Part shown: positions 16,590-25,623 of the stretch, one piece after another
How the letters are laid out: each line of letters begins with the position of its first letter
How positions within the stretch are numbered: the first letter of the stretch is position 1
NCBI GenBank assembly: GCA_030836185.1
Contig: JAURQH010000042.1
Span: 1 to 64,000 of the forward strand
Length of the DNA: 64,000 nucleotides
Direction: 5' to 3'
DNA from: Planctomycetota bacterium
GTDB lineage: Bacteria; Planctomycetota; Planctomycetia; Planctomycetales; Planctomycetaceae
Notes under the pieces: generated by a model
The model's input: the letters and a program-made list of their open reading frames with translations, nothing else
Database searches by the model: none
Told to the model about the DNA's origin: nothing
Program-made: the position numbers and the translations under genes

Positions 16590-17303
16590 TTACTGGTTCA
16601 TACCCGGCGCATTGCTACAAACAGTCAGTTTTGAGATGGAAATTTTACCCCCAAAGCAAACATCGATATCCCGTCCGGGAGTTAGAGGGCGTCGCTGGTA
16701 ATCGCTGCGATAGACCAATCCCTCCTCCTTCAATTCACACTTAAATTGATAATGCTCGACATCGACTGGACAAAAAACGATCTCCGGGAAACCGTCTCGC
16801 ATTTCAATATCTGGAAAATTCACATTCCAGAACTCGCCCGGTTGTAACGGTTCGCTGAATAATCGTTCGAGGACAGGTTTCGTCCAGCCTGCGATACGGC
16901 TCCAATCAAAGGAAGAGTTCATACCGTTTCGATATTGTGAAAACGCAATACCACGTTTTCCCATCAATGCCGCTTCACGAATTGCGGCAACTGTCCCTGA
17001 CATAAACACATCACAACCAAGATTCCCGCCCGCATTGACTCCAGAAAGAACCCACTCCGTTTTAGGAGCAAGATGTGCCAGACCAATTCTTGCACAATCT
17101 GCTGGCGTCCCTCCAATGGCGTATCGTAAGTTCTCTTTCGCATCGATGGGAATCGGACCGTCTTCACTGATTCTATGGCCACTCCCCGAATGCTGACGGT
17201 CGGGAGCAACCACAATCACTTCGCCAAATTCCACAGCCACATGGCGCAGAGCTTCGAGGCCAGGGGCTTCGATTCCATCATCATTAGTGATCAGAAGGGA
17301 CAT
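16590..17303 (-). CDS. surE: 5'/3'-nucleotidase SurE
   Basis: A metal-dependent nucleoside-monophosphate phosphatase of 237 residues. It starts MSLLITNDDG, with D8 and D9 as metal ligands, and carries the APDRQHSGSGH loop (Ser and His near 40-44) and VNAGGNLG, the conserved Asn region. The ATG at 17303 puts the metal motif at the correct distance; an upstream in-frame ATG at 17366 would add 21 unusual residues. It follows the alpha/beta hydrolase gene by 71 bases on the same strand and may be cotranscribed. Cytoplasmic. Confidence 0.94.
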   Translation of the reverse strand: MSLLITNDDGIEAPGLEALRHVAVEFGEVIVVAPDRQHSGSGHRISEDGPIPIDAKENLRYAIGGTPADCARIGLAHLAPKTEWVLSGVNAGGNLGCDVFMSGTVAAIREAALMGKRGIAFSQYRNGMNSSFDWSRIAGWTKPVLERLFSEPLQPGEFWNVNFPDIEMRDGFPEIVFCPVDVEHYQFKCELKEEGLVYRSDYQRRPLTPGRDIDVCFGGKISISKLTVCSNAPGMNQ

Positions 17304-17374
17304 GCTGGTACTCGAAGATTGACGAAGACATAAATCATATCGAGTACAGATCGAAATCAATCGCAAAGAAGCGA

Positions 17375-18358
17375 TCAGGCAGTTGCCTCTTCAGGCACTC
17401 GAACAGGCGGGACATGCACAGGAGACATTGCGGAAAAGAATGTTTCGATGCGAGACTGATATTCGTCTCCTGCAACCGCATTCCCCATATTGTGCTTCGC
17501 CCCTGGAACAACCCACAGCTCTTCACAATTCTCACCGAGAGAACGCTCAAGTTGCCGGGAAACTTTGAGATCAACAAACGAATCACGTGACCCGGCAATC
17601 AACAGCACTTTCTTTCGGTCAGCCATGCGCTTGAACCGGGGGATAATTTCAGCGTAGACACAGTTTCGTGACCATTGGCTGAATCTCTTGACCAGTTTGA
17701 GAGTGAAATGGGTATGCCAGCGAGGGACAAGATTGTAAATCCATTGTGGAGCAAAAACCTGCACCCAACGATCGACAAAGAACATCATTAACGGCTCGGT
17801 CGGAAAGGCGGAATCGGTAACCACTAATTCGACATCAGGATGATCGGCTCCGACTGCCAAAGCCGTCGCACCACCACGGCTCACACCCATGATCCCAATG
17901 GGGCGTTCTGCCAAGTCTGGACGTGATTTGATATAACGAATGGCTGCATTCGCATCCGCCACTTCGAACTCTGTGGCCCAGTGCAGTTCTCGATAAGAGT
18001 CAACACGTTCACTTTGACCTTGGTTACGGAAGTCGATTGCCAGAACATCAAATCCAGATTCCCATAATCCGTAGCAGTAATTTTTCCAGCTCCACTTGTT
18101 GGCACTAAATTCTGGACAAAAGATAATCAACCCGCGACTCTCGGATTCGGAACGAGCATAGAGACACCCGGAAAGGCGAACTCCATCTTCCGTAAGAATT
18201 TCGACAATTTCTGCTTCCTCGTCGGGACTGGCCTCTTGAGGCATAAACGTCGGAGAGCTTTCAAAAATCGACATCACCAAGCGGACGATCTTTGTTTCAC
18301 CGACGAGATAACCGACAACGATGAGAGAAATCAGAATTTCTGCAATCAGCCACGTCAT
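17375..18358 (-). CDS. Membrane-anchored alpha/beta hydrolase
   Basis: 327 residues. An N-terminal hydrophobic segment (WLIAEILISLIVVGYLVG) probably anchors it in the membrane. The hydrolase core has GLIIFCPEF at the oxyanion strand, FDVLAIDFRNQGQS, the nucleophile elbow G-V-S-R-G-G (Ser near 165), and a late histidine in VPGAKHNMGNAV; a GSRDSF stretch before it supplies the acid. This is the classical Ser-Asp-His set of prolyl-oligopeptidase-like or YqkD-type hydrolases. The substrate is not predictable. It lies 53 bases downstream of fabF on the same strand, so it may share the transcript of the FAS-like cluster. Confidence 0.85.
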   Translation of the reverse strand: MTWLIAEILISLIVVGYLVGETKIVRLVMSIFESSPTFMPQEASPDEEAEIVEILTEDGVRLSGCLYARSESESRGLIIFCPEFSANKWSWKNYCYGLWESGFDVLAIDFRNQGQSERVDSYRELHWATEFEVADANAAIRYIKSRPDLAERPIGIMGVSRGGATALAVGADHPDVELVVTDSAFPTEPLMMFFVDRWVQVFAPQWIYNLVPRWHTHFTLKLVKRFSQWSRNCVYAEIIPRFKRMADRKKVLLIAGSRDSFVDLKVSRQLERSLGENCEELWVVPGAKHNMGNAVAGDEYQSRIETFFSAMSPVHVPPVRVPEEATA

Positions 18359-18411
18359 TGTGACATTCCATTATTGAAGTGAGAATTCAGCTTAAAAATC
18401 GCCGAACGACC

Positions 18412-19689
18412 TCAGGCACATTCGTTGAAAATCAAAGTAATGTTTTGACCGCCGAAACCAAAGCTGTTGGAAAGTGCCCTTTGCACTTTCGCGTCACGTG
18501 CTTCGTTTGGGATGTAATCCAGATCGCAATCGGGATCGGGAGTGGAGTAGTTAATGGTCGGTGGAAGAACTCCGTCTCGCATCGCCAACAGGCAAATGAT
18601 CGCCTCAACACTTCCCGCAGCGGCAATCAGATGTCCCATCATGCTCTTAATGCTCGAAACCGGTGTATTCGCGGCATCGGCTCCCAGAGATTTTTTCACA
18701 GCCATGGTTTCCACTCGGTCATTGACCGAAGTGCTTGTTCCATGAGCATTGATGTAATCGATCTGATCGGTGTTGAGGCCAGCGTCTTTTAAGGCCATTT
18801 CGATACAGGCGACTGCACCACGGCCTTCAGGATGGATATCAGTGATTCGATAGGCATCAGCCGTCGAGCCGAATCCAACGAGTTCGCCGTAGATTTTTGC
18901 ACCTCGGCTTTTGGCCCGTTCGTATTCTTCGAGGATGACCATACCGGCACCTTCACCCAAAACGAATCCATCCCGATTTTTATCGAATGGACGAGATGCC
19001 GTTTCGGGAGAATCATTCCGAGTGGACAAGGCTGTCAACAGATTGAAACCGGTCACACCGAATGGATGAATCATCGTGTGGGCACCACCGGAAAGCATGA
19101 CTTCTGCATCGCCACGACGAATAATTTCAGTCGCTTCTCCAATCGCCTGACTCGATGCCGCACATGCCGTCAAACAGTTAAGGTTCGGGCCTTGAGCGTT
19201 AAACAAACCGGCGAGGTGTCCGGCTGGCATATTCGGTTCTTGTTCGAGTTCAGTTTGAGGATGCAAATTCTCCAAACCGTACTTCGTAAACTTGGCAAGA
19301 TCGACTTCGCCATTCTGCTGAGCTTGGGCAATCATGTTCATGAACATCAGGAAATCCTGTTGTCCTTCACCTGCCCCGAGATAGACACCAAACTGAGCGG
19401 GATCAACCGAGCCCATGATGCCTGAGTCGGCGACTGCTTGGGAAGCCGCACCAATTGCAAAACGAATGTTACGGCCCGCGAATTCAAATGCTTCCGGGTC
19501 GTCCACATACTGACTGAAGTCATAACCTTTGACTTCTGCCGCAAATTTGGTCGGAAAATTAGAGGCGTCGAAATGACTGATTGGCCCCACACCGCTTTTA
19601 CCAGCGCGAATGGATGCCCACATCGTTTCGACGTCATTGCCTATCGGCGTCACACAACCGATACCGGTCACTACCACTCGACGTTTCAT
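18412..19689 (-). CDS. fabF: Beta-ketoacyl-ACP synthase II-like (FabF)
   Basis: 425 residues, a thiolase-fold condensing enzyme that extends acyl-ACP with malonyl-ACP. It begins MKRRVVVTGIGCVTPIG; the active-site cysteine is C176 in TACAASS, with the two histidines in NAHGTSTSVND and KSMMGHLIAAAG; FGFGGQN is near the C-terminus. The stretch at about 105-155 (QQDFLMFMNMIAQAQQNG and beyond) is longer than in E. coli FabF, and TACAASS replaces TACATG, so its chain-length or substrate preference may differ. It is the last synthase gene of a minus-strand cluster with two dehydratases, FabG and an ACP. Confidence 0.92.
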   Translation of the reverse strand: MKRRVVVTGIGCVTPIGNDVETMWASIRAGKSGVGPISHFDASNFPTKFAAEVKGYDFSQYVDDPEAFEFAGRNIRFAIGAASQAVADSGIMGSVDPAQFGVYLGAGEGQQDFLMFMNMIAQAQQNGEVDLAKFTKYGLENLHPQTELEQEPNMPAGHLAGLFNAQGPNLNCLTACAASSQAIGEATEIIRRGDAEVMLSGGAHTMIHPFGVTGFNLLTALSTRNDSPETASRPFDKNRDGFVLGEGAGMVILEEYERAKSRGAKIYGELVGFGSTADAYRITDIHPEGRGAVACIEMALKDAGLNTDQIDYINAHGTSTSVNDRVETMAVKKSLGADAANTPVSSIKSMMGHLIAAAGSVEAIICLLAMRDGVLPPTINYSTPDPDCDLDYIPNEARDAKVQRALSNSFGFGGQNITLIFNECA

Positions 19690-19858
19690 TGCCCAGTTTC
19701 TTTATGTATCCCATTGCCGAACAGTTCCCCAACCGTTCTCTCAACAGGAGCCTATAGTCTGATGGGATCAAGTATAGCTAAACGCCCCCCCTATGAAAAC
19801 AGGTTCACGGGAGTTTCATCTGTGGAGAAATAGCAATTCGATGCGAAAATGACTACTG

Positions 19859-20347
19859 TTACAGTTTTTCCGCTCCGTCTCCAGCTTTCCCAACTTCAAG
19901 AATCCCGAGTAAATTCATCGAGAAAACGAAGTTTTTCTGGTCAATCGCTCCCAGAGTGGGATCTGAGGGATCTAAGTGGGCGAACACAATTTCTGCCTCA
20001 GCCACCAATCGCTCACCAACATGAGCGGTACACTCGACAGTTCCCCCCTCGTCCCGCTCATCCAATAGACGAGCGGTGTAGACGAGAGAATCGCCGGGAG
20101 TCGCCCAGCTATGAAACGTCACTTTGGGAACTTTGGCAAGAATGACGGCATATTTGAAGTCATTCTTTTCTCCCAGAAGAATTCCCCCCGTCTGAGCCAG
20201 CCCCTCGATCATTAACGAACTAGGCATGACTGAGAAGCCCGGAAAATGATCGTGCATATGCTCTTCCGAAAGGCTGACATTTTTGACAGCCTTGGCGTAA
20301 GAACCACTTTCAAATTCGATGAATCGATCGATCCAGAACCAGCGCAT
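19859..20347 (-). CDS. FabZ/FabA-like 3-hydroxyacyl-ACP dehydratase, atypical
   Basis: 162-residue single hot-dog domain. The dehydratase motif has H34 in DHFPGF and E48 in MIEGLAQTGG, the usual His/Glu pair. Where FabZ reads VMPGVL this protein has VMPSSL, so the conserved Gly after Pro is replaced by Ser. It resembles the second dehydratase (21701-22195) in its first 50 residues. It lies between the ACP (48 bases) and fabF (169 bases). Either it is a catalytic partner for a special chain, or one of the two has become a structural or regulatory copy; sequence alone does not decide. Confidence 0.85.
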   Translation of the reverse strand: MRWFWIDRFIEFESGSYAKAVKNVSLSEEHMHDHFPGFSVMPSSLMIEGLAQTGGILLGEKNDFKYAVILAKVPKVTFHSWATPGDSLVYTARLLDERDEGGTVECTAHVGERLVAEAEIVFAHLDPSDPTLGAIDQKNFVFSMNLLGILEVGKAGDGAEKL

Positions 20348-20394
20348 CGGGAAAACTCACTCTTTTTGAAGACGACAATCACTGATCGGGGAAC

Positions 20395-20784
20395 TTACCC
20401 GTTCAGTTTTTGGTCGAGGAAACTCACCATCATACGCACGGTGAACAGGTCTGCGATGTTTTCAACGGCCGGATTTTCGGCCAACTTGTCGACATCAGCG
20501 TGTGGCATTTTTTCTCGCAACTGCGCGATTCCACTCTCGGTCACTTTTCCATCCTGCACGAACGAGGAATCCGCGCTCGCCAGATTCTCGGGAAATAACT
20601 CTCCGCGAGGAATTTTGATGTCGAAGCCTTTTTCGAGGCGGAAAAGAATGTCCAAGAAGTCGATGGACTCTGCTCCCAGGTCTCCCTGAAGAGTTGCATC
20701 CATCGTGACTTCATCATCGTCGACACCAAGAGCGTCTTCGAGTGTTTCCTGTACAACCTTAAAAATCTCATCTTGCGTGGGCAT
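20395..20784 (-). CDS. Enlarged acyl carrier protein
   Basis: 129 residues against about 78 for standard ACPs. The phosphopantetheine site is S40 in LGAESIDFLDI. The first 60 residues and the last 30 (NIADLFTVRMMVSFLDQKL) carry the helices of the carrier fold; an insertion of roughly 45 residues (about 62-105) lies between them. AGGAGA nine bases before the ATG at 20784 sets the start. It sits between fabG and a dehydratase and should carry intermediates for this cluster. The insertion may dock the cluster's own enzymes rather than housekeeping FAS; that is inference. Confidence 0.88.
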   Translation of the reverse strand: MPTQDEIFKVVQETLEDALGVDDDEVTMDATLQGDLGAESIDFLDILFRLEKGFDIKIPRGELFPENLASADSSFVQDGKVTESGIAQLREKMPHADVDKLAENPAVENIADLFTVRMMVSFLDQKLNG

Positions 20785-20877
20785 CTGCAAAATCTCCTGA
20801 AGGTTTCCCAAACGTGTTTCGCTCACCTGCCGATTGCAGCAAATACGAGTTGCCACAATCGCCGAACAGGTTTTGAA

Positions 20878-21627
20878 TTAAATACCGCCGAGGGTTAATC
20901 CCCCGTCAACTTCGATGACTTGTCCCGTGATGTAACTTGCGTCAGGGCTGGCCAAAAAGACGGCCGTACTCGCGATGTCTTCAGGTTTCCCCAAACGGCG
21001 AAGTGCAATCGCTTTCTTAATTTCCCCTTCAGCCGCGTTACGGACGGCTTCCGTCATGTCTGTTTCAATAAAGCCCGGCGCAATGGCGTTGACCGTAATG
21101 TTTCGACGGCCAACTTCCGCAGCCAGGCATTTTGTAAATCCATTGATGCCGCCTTTAGAGGCCGCATAGTTGGTTTGTCCCTGGTTCCCCATCTCAGAGG
21201 CAACACTGGACATGTTGATAATTCGTCCGCTGCGTTGTGACATCATCGGACGCATTACGCTTTGTGTGAAATTGTAAACCGAGTTGAGGTTCGTATCGAT
21301 GACGGTACACCAATCGTCTTCATCCATCGTCGCCAGCAATCCGTCACGAATGACTCCCGCGTTATTCACGAGAATATCAATCCGTTCCCACTTTTCGAGA
21401 ACTTCATCGACGGCTTTTTGTGCCGCTTCTTTGGACTTGACATCTGCCTGAATCGCAATCACTTCGCCACTGGCAGAGAGTTCGCTGACAATGGCATCGG
21501 CAGCATCTTTCGACGAATTGTAGACAAACGCAACCTTGGCACCTTCTTTGACGAATGCTTCGACAATTCCTTTACCAATGCCACGACTTCCACCGGTAAC
21601 CAATGCGACTTGACCTTCGAGTCTCAT
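20878..21627 (-). CDS. fabG: 3-oxoacyl-ACP reductase (FabG, SDR)
   Basis: A 249-residue classical SDR that reduces 3-ketoacyl-ACP with NADPH. The cofactor motif is TGGSRGIGKG, NNAGV follows at about 88, and the catalytic Ser-Tyr-Lys is in MSSVASEMGN and Y-A-A-S-K. The C-terminal ITGQVIEVDGGLTLGG is typical. The start at 21627 (MRLEGQVALVTGG) is preferred over an upstream in-frame ATG at 21672. It lies between the second dehydratase (73 bases) and the ACP (93 bases). Cytoplasmic. Confidence 0.95.
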   Translation of the reverse strand: MRLEGQVALVTGGSRGIGKGIVEAFVKEGAKVAFVYNSSKDAADAIVSELSASGEVIAIQADVKSKEAAQKAVDEVLEKWERIDILVNNAGVIRDGLLATMDEDDWCTVIDTNLNSVYNFTQSVMRPMMSQRSGRIINMSSVASEMGNQGQTNYAASKGGINGFTKCLAAEVGRRNITVNAIAPGFIETDMTEAVRNAAEGEIKKAIALRRLGKPEDIASTAVFLASPDASYITGQVIEVDGGLTLGGI

Positions 21628-21700
21628 TACTTTGCTCTCAATTTCGTTCAAATATGGTATTGCGTAATTCAACCACTACGTGTGTCAACGACTGCAATGG

Positions 21701-22195
21701 TTAAGCTTCTAGTGACTCTGAGACTTCTGGTTTCCACAACTGACGAAACAACTGTTTGTTATGAGTCATGTTTCGTTCGTCTGCAGAAGCCAATGAGGGG
21801 TCACGTTCAACAAGATTCAAACCTTTGAGTGTTAACCGCGCACTCACTGTCGAAATGTCATCAATTGTACCGCTCGCCTTGAAGGTGACTTCTTCGCCTT
21901 CAGACTTATGTATTTTAGATTCGACAACCAGAGTTTTTCCCGGTTGCAGAAAATGATTGAATTTAATGGCCTTCGCCTGCTTCAACAAAATTGTACTGTA
22001 TTGAAAATCGTTAGATTCATGCATCAACCAGGAACTGGCTTGCACCATCGCTTCCAGCATCAACACCCCCGGAATGACCGGAAAGCCCGGAAAGTGATCC
22101 TGAAGATACTCCTCTGCCAGTGAGAGATTCTTGATAGCCGAGATCGAGTTTCCGGTTTCGATCGCGGTGATTTGGTCAATCAGGCAAAAACGCAT
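21701..22195 (-). CDS. FabZ-like 3-hydroxyacyl-ACP dehydratase
   Basis: A 164-residue hot-dog domain with H34 in DHFPGF and E48 in LMLEAMVQ, and the standard VIPGVL sequence, so it is the more canonical of the two dehydratases in the cluster. It is the first gene of the run dehydratase-fabG-ACP-dehydratase-fabF. After residue 110 it has a hydrophilic tail (LVERDPSLASADERNMTHNK) longer than in E. coli FabZ (151 aa). It should dehydrate 3-hydroxyacyl chains on the neighbouring ACP. Confidence 0.88.
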   Translation of the reverse strand: MRFCLIDQITAIETGNSISAIKNLSLAEEYLQDHFPGFPVIPGVLMLEAMVQASSWLMHESNDFQYSTILLKQAKAIKFNHFLQPGKTLVVESKIHKSEGEEVTFKASGTIDDISTVSARLTLKGLNLVERDPSLASADERNMTHNKQLFRQLWKPEVSESLEA

Positions 22196-22596
22196 CTTGG
22201 TGAATCTTTCAAACGATCAGCGAGCTGAACCCCGGAAAAGAGGGTGAGTATAGTTTTCCCACAGTCTCAACACAACCTAACGCCCTGCGATCATCAACGT
22301 CGCGACTCTCTTGGGGAGCTTGGCGATTGATTCTACTGAGAGGACATTCCCCCTGTGCATCACAGCTCTCAGGTCGCAACACTGCTTCACTTCCCTTCAT
22401 ATTCCCTTTCTTCATTGACAGCAAGGGTTTACACCACAAATCATAGGGAAATCGTATCATTGGTAGACGTTGAATTCCTATAATCGTGCAAAACGCTACA
22501 GTTTTGGCGTTATATTGAGCGTCCCACAATGCAGATCGATAAGTGCAGATCGATAAATACTGTGCTTTGCCTCAGAGATACGAGACACCACTAACG
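22196..22596. other. Divergent intergenic region, FAS-like cluster / GNAT
   Basis: 401 bases that should hold the promoter of the FAS-like cluster and that of the GNAT gene. A tandem duplication TGCAGATCGATAA(G/A) occupies 22530-22543 and 22544-22557, about 40 bases before the GNAT start. No gene seen. Confidence 0.4.
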
Positions 22597-23067
22597 ATGA
22601 GCCAGCCTTCAGAAAGCTTTGATATTCAGCCAGCACGACTTGCGGATGCTGAGATACTCGCCCGGTTCAACTGTCAACTGGCTGACGAAACGGAAGGAAA
22701 AGTGCTCAACCCGGAGACCGTCCTCCGTGGAGTCTGTGGACTGTTTGATGACCGGTCACGTGGCAGATACCTAGTCGCTCGTGAAAAAGACTCAGTCATC
22801 GGGCAATTGCTCATCACTATCGAGTGGAGCGATTGGAGAAACGGAGAGATTTGGTGGATTCAAAGCGTATATGTGGCCCCCGAGCAGCGAAATCGTGGCG
22901 TGTTCAAAGCTCTCTATCAGGCTGTTTTTGAAGAAGCAAAGACACGAGACGATGTGGTTGGGATCCGATTGTATGTCGAAGACCACAATCTGAATGCTCA
23001 AAAGGTCTATCAGAACCTGGGAATGTCACACGCTGGCTATCAGGTCATGGAATTCATGAAGACCTAG
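22597..23067 (+). CDS. GNAT family N-acetyltransferase
   Basis: 156 residues. The acetyl-CoA motif A is seen in VYVAPEQRNRGVFKALYQ, followed by GIRLYVEDHNLNAQKVYQNLGM, the typical end of a single-domain GNAT. The acceptor is unknown: an amine of a small molecule, peptide or protein. The ATG at 22597 is chosen because the sequence before it (in frame from 22543) overlaps a short tandem repeat and has no family-like residues. Monocistronic. Confidence 0.88.
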   Translation: MSQPSESFDIQPARLADAEILARFNCQLADETEGKVLNPETVLRGVCGLFDDRSRGRYLVAREKDSVIGQLLITIEWSDWRNGEIWWIQSVYVAPEQRNRGVFKALYQAVFEEAKTRDDVVGIRLYVEDHNLNAQKVYQNLGMSHAGYQVMEFMKT

Positions 23068-23099
23068 CGGTGGTTCAACGGGCTCTGAAGAGCGCATAG

Positions 23100-23133
23100 A
23101 AAAAGCCGGCCACGATTTCTCGTCACCGGCTTG
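23100..23133 (-). terminator. Terminator of the Cys-rich protein gene
   Basis: On the minus strand AAGCCGG pairs with CCGGCTT around a loop, followed by five Ts. It lies 23 bases beyond the stop codon of the 23156-23560 gene. Confidence 0.8.
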
Positions 23134-23155
23134 AACGTCTGCTTTCAGCGGTCAA

Positions 23156-23560
23156 TCAGTCGTCGTAATCGACTTTGACATAACCGTCTTTGACAGTGAC
23201 TTCGACAGAGTACTTACCGTAGTCGTACTTCTGCTTACGTCCACCATTTTTGCACTTCACAACTTCGTGTGTTTCACATCCACAGGCACATGGATTCGGT
23301 GGTGGAACACAAATCTTGACAGCGACACACTTTGGCTCACAGCAACCACAATGGTCCCGGCAAGCACAAGGATCAGGAACCATGATGATCTTGGTGACCG
23401 CACAAGGTGCGATGTTCTCTGGATCTTCAATTTCCACACAGGTGAATAGTTCCACAGCTTGTCCAGCCGCATGTCCGTCAGCCATAGGCTTGGGCGGTTG
23501 TGCATCGGCGACTGAAACCATGATGGCAGTCACCATCAACAAACTCAATAAACTCTTCAT
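23156..23560 (-). CDS. Cysteine-rich secreted protein
   Basis: 134 residues with a signal peptide (SLLSLLMVTAIMVSVADA, cleavage near 20). The mature protein has 13 cysteines, many in CxC pairs (DPCACRDHCGCC, NPCACGC), flanked by short prolines. The end is a basic patch (GGRKQKYDYGKY) and an acidic close (VKVDYDD). Cys-dense exported proteins are common in planctomycetes, where disulfide-rich proteins are thought to contribute to the cell envelope. Metal binding is an alternative. No homologous family is recognised. A terminator follows at 23100-23133. Confidence 0.75.
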   Translation of the reverse strand: MKSLLSLLMVTAIMVSVADAQPPKPMADGHAAGQAVELFTCVEIEDPENIAPCAVTKIIMVPDPCACRDHCGCCEPKCVAVKICVPPPNPCACGCETHEVVKCKNGGRKQKYDYGKYSVEVTVKDGYVKVDYDD

Positions 23561-24152
23561 TTGTAAAACTCCTTCGATGCTGCCGACATTTCCTGAAGGG
23601 ACACCGGCAGCGATGCATCCCCTATTTGTATTATACAGCTTGCCGACCTGACCAAATCGGCCTTACACACAAAACTACCCGCTATTTGAAGAAGGACACA
23701 CCATTCTTCTCATACCAGACTGTTTTCCTCGCTGAGTTTTGTCAAACTCTCTCTCTAGGGATACTAGGAAAAGTTTAAGGCTTCAACCGTCTGCACTCAA
23801 AATTATGCCTATTTGTTATAATTATCAGAATCTTCATATCTTGACTATTTGATATAATCGATAATATCCCGCATCCTTCCCAGAACCTTATTCGGGAGTT
23901 TCAGACTCTTCTGTCGTTGTTTAGCAGTTTTTCCACGCTGAATTCATTTATTGTGTACAAAGGACGACACTCAGTAGTCTTGGCAGAATGAGGTGGAAAT
24001 CCAAACACAGAAATCTCGCGAGTACGACTTCCTTAAACCTTGGTTGGACTTTCTGTCCCGCCTTTCTAAACTGAGCCGACCTTGTTTCGTCAAAGTACCG
24101 ATTGAGACAGAAACCCATTTTACTAGAACCTTGAAGACAACGTAGACTTATT
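23561..24152. other. AT-rich divergent intergenic region
   Basis: 592 bases, distinctly AT-rich around 23800-23880. TTGACT at 23841-23846 and TAATAT at 23862-23867 (15-base spacing) form a weak plus-strand promoter candidate about 285 bases before the CrtI-like gene; TATAAT-like sequences also lie near 23816 and 23854. No gene or T-run hairpin seen. Confidence 0.35.
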
Positions 24153-25580
24153 ATGGCTAAGGATTTTCTCAAAGGCTGCCAAGACCATTACGATGTCGTT
24201 GTTATTGGCAGCGGTCTTGGTGGACTCACTTCGGCCAACATTTTAGCACGCGCCGGCCATTCGGTACTCCTTCTGGAACATCATTACCAACTGGGAGGGA
24301 TGGCGACCTGGTTCAAACGTCGTAACGGCCACATTTTTGATATCTCGTTGCATGGATTCCCCATGGGGATGATCAAGAGTTGTCGAAAATATTGGACTCA
24401 GGAAATCGCGGATAAAATCGTGCAACTGAAAGGGATTCGTTTCGAGAATCCTCAGTTCTCACTGCGCACAACTTTTGACCGAAATGACTTCACGAATATT
24501 CTGATCGAAAAGTTCGGCATCTCGGCGGAAACAGTGCAAGCGTTCTTTGATAAAGCTCGCAGCATGAATTTCTATGACGACCGGTCGATGACTGTCCGCG
24601 AGCTGTTCGAACAATTCTTTCCGGGTCGCGATGATGTTGTTCGTCTGCTGATGGAGCCCATCACTTACGCCAACGGTTCGACTTTGGAAGATCCAGCGAT
24701 CACCTATGGAATCGTGTTCTCCAACTTTATGCACAAGGGAGTCTTCACGTTTGAAGGTGGCACAGACCATCTTGTGAACTTGATGAAAGCAGAGCTGGAA
24801 AAAAATGGCGTGGATATTCGCATCCGCTCTCTCGTCGAAAACATCGAACTTGATGACCATCGAAAAGTCACGGGAGTTGTTGTCAACGGTCGTCGAATTG
24901 GCTGTAACGCAATCGTCTCGAATGCCAATCTGAAACAAACTGTGTTGAAACTCGTTGGTAAAGAGGACCTCGATAAAGAGTACGTGGAAGCCGCTGAAGC
25001 CGTTCGCCTCAACAATAGCAGTTGCCAAGTTTACATTGCTCTGAAGGAAGGAGAAGAATTCGACGATGTTGGAGATCTTCTATTCCATTCGGAGCACAGT
25101 GGTTTTGATATTGATGCGATGCTGAGCAAACAAATCAGTAGTCGAACATTCTCATTTTATTACCCGCGCACCCGTCCTGAACTCAATCGCTATCTCGTCG
25201 TCTCTTCCACCAACGCCAACTACAGCGACTGGGCCGATCTTTCGGAAGAACAATACCAGAAAGACAAGACGGAACTTTGTGAAGGGACTCTCGATTGCCT
25301 CGAACAATACGTCCCCAATATCCGCCAGAAAGTGGATCATGTCGAGGCTTCCACGCCGCGAACTTTCGAACATTACACACGCCACTGGAATGGCGCCTCG
25401 TTCGGCACAAAATTCGAGGGTTTGCAAGTCAGCAAAGATCTTCCAGAACAGATTGGTGGCCTCTATCATGCCGGTTCTGTCGGGATTATCATGTCAGGAT
25501 GGTTGGGAGCCGTGAACTACGGCGTGATCGTCTCGAATGATGTCGATAAATATCTGACACCCGCTTCCTCGACGATCTAA
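24153..25580 (+). CDS. CrtI-like FAD-dependent oxidoreductase (phytoene dehydrogenase/retinol saturase family)
   Basis: 475 residues. The dinucleotide motif [20 protein letters not shown] at about 14-33 is followed by [15 protein letters not shown], the GG doublet typical of phytoene desaturase, carotenoid isomerase and retinol-saturase enzymes. A substrate region ([18 protein letters not shown]) and a final FAD segment ([22 protein letters not shown]) complete the fold. These enzymes add, remove or isomerise double bonds of isoprenoid or acyl chains. No crtB or other carotenoid gene is in the window, so the substrate is open. It lies 2 kb from the FAS-like cluster and precedes an FG-GAP gene by 43 bases. 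Confidence 0.9.
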   Translation: MAKDFLKGCQDHYDVVVIGSGLGGLTSANILARAGHSVLLLEHHYQLGGMATWFKRRNGHIFDISLHGFPMGMIKSCRKYWTQEIADKIVQLKGIRFENPQFSLRTTFDRNDFTNILIEKFGISAETVQAFFDKARSMNFYDDRSMTVRELFEQFFPGRDDVVRLLMEPITYANGSTLEDPAITYGIVFSNFMHKGVFTFEGGTDHLVNLMKAELEKNGVDIRIRSLVENIELDDHRKVTGVVVNGRRIGCNAIVSNANLKQTVLKLVGKEDLDKEYVEAAEAVRLNNSSCQVYIALKEGEEFDDVGDLLFHSEHSGFDIDAMLSKQISSRTFSFYYPRTRPELNRYLVVSSTNANYSDWADLSEEQYQKDKTELCEGTLDCLEQYVPNIRQKVDHVEASTPRTFEHYTRHWNGASFGTKFEGLQVSKDLPEQIGGLYHAGSVGIIMSGWLGAVNYGVIVSNDVDKYLTPASSTI

Positions 25581-25623
25581 CAGAGTTCTCAACGGTCACA
25601 AGAACTTTGACGGGATATCGAGC

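Noticed and set aside
23841-23867. TTGACT/TAATAT as a sigma-70 promoter
   Set aside because: Spacing of 15 and a poor -10 make it weak; mentioned only in the intergenic entry.
24459-25028. 189-residue frame antisense to the CrtI-like gene
   Set aside because: Shadow of a well-supported gene with an FAD motif.
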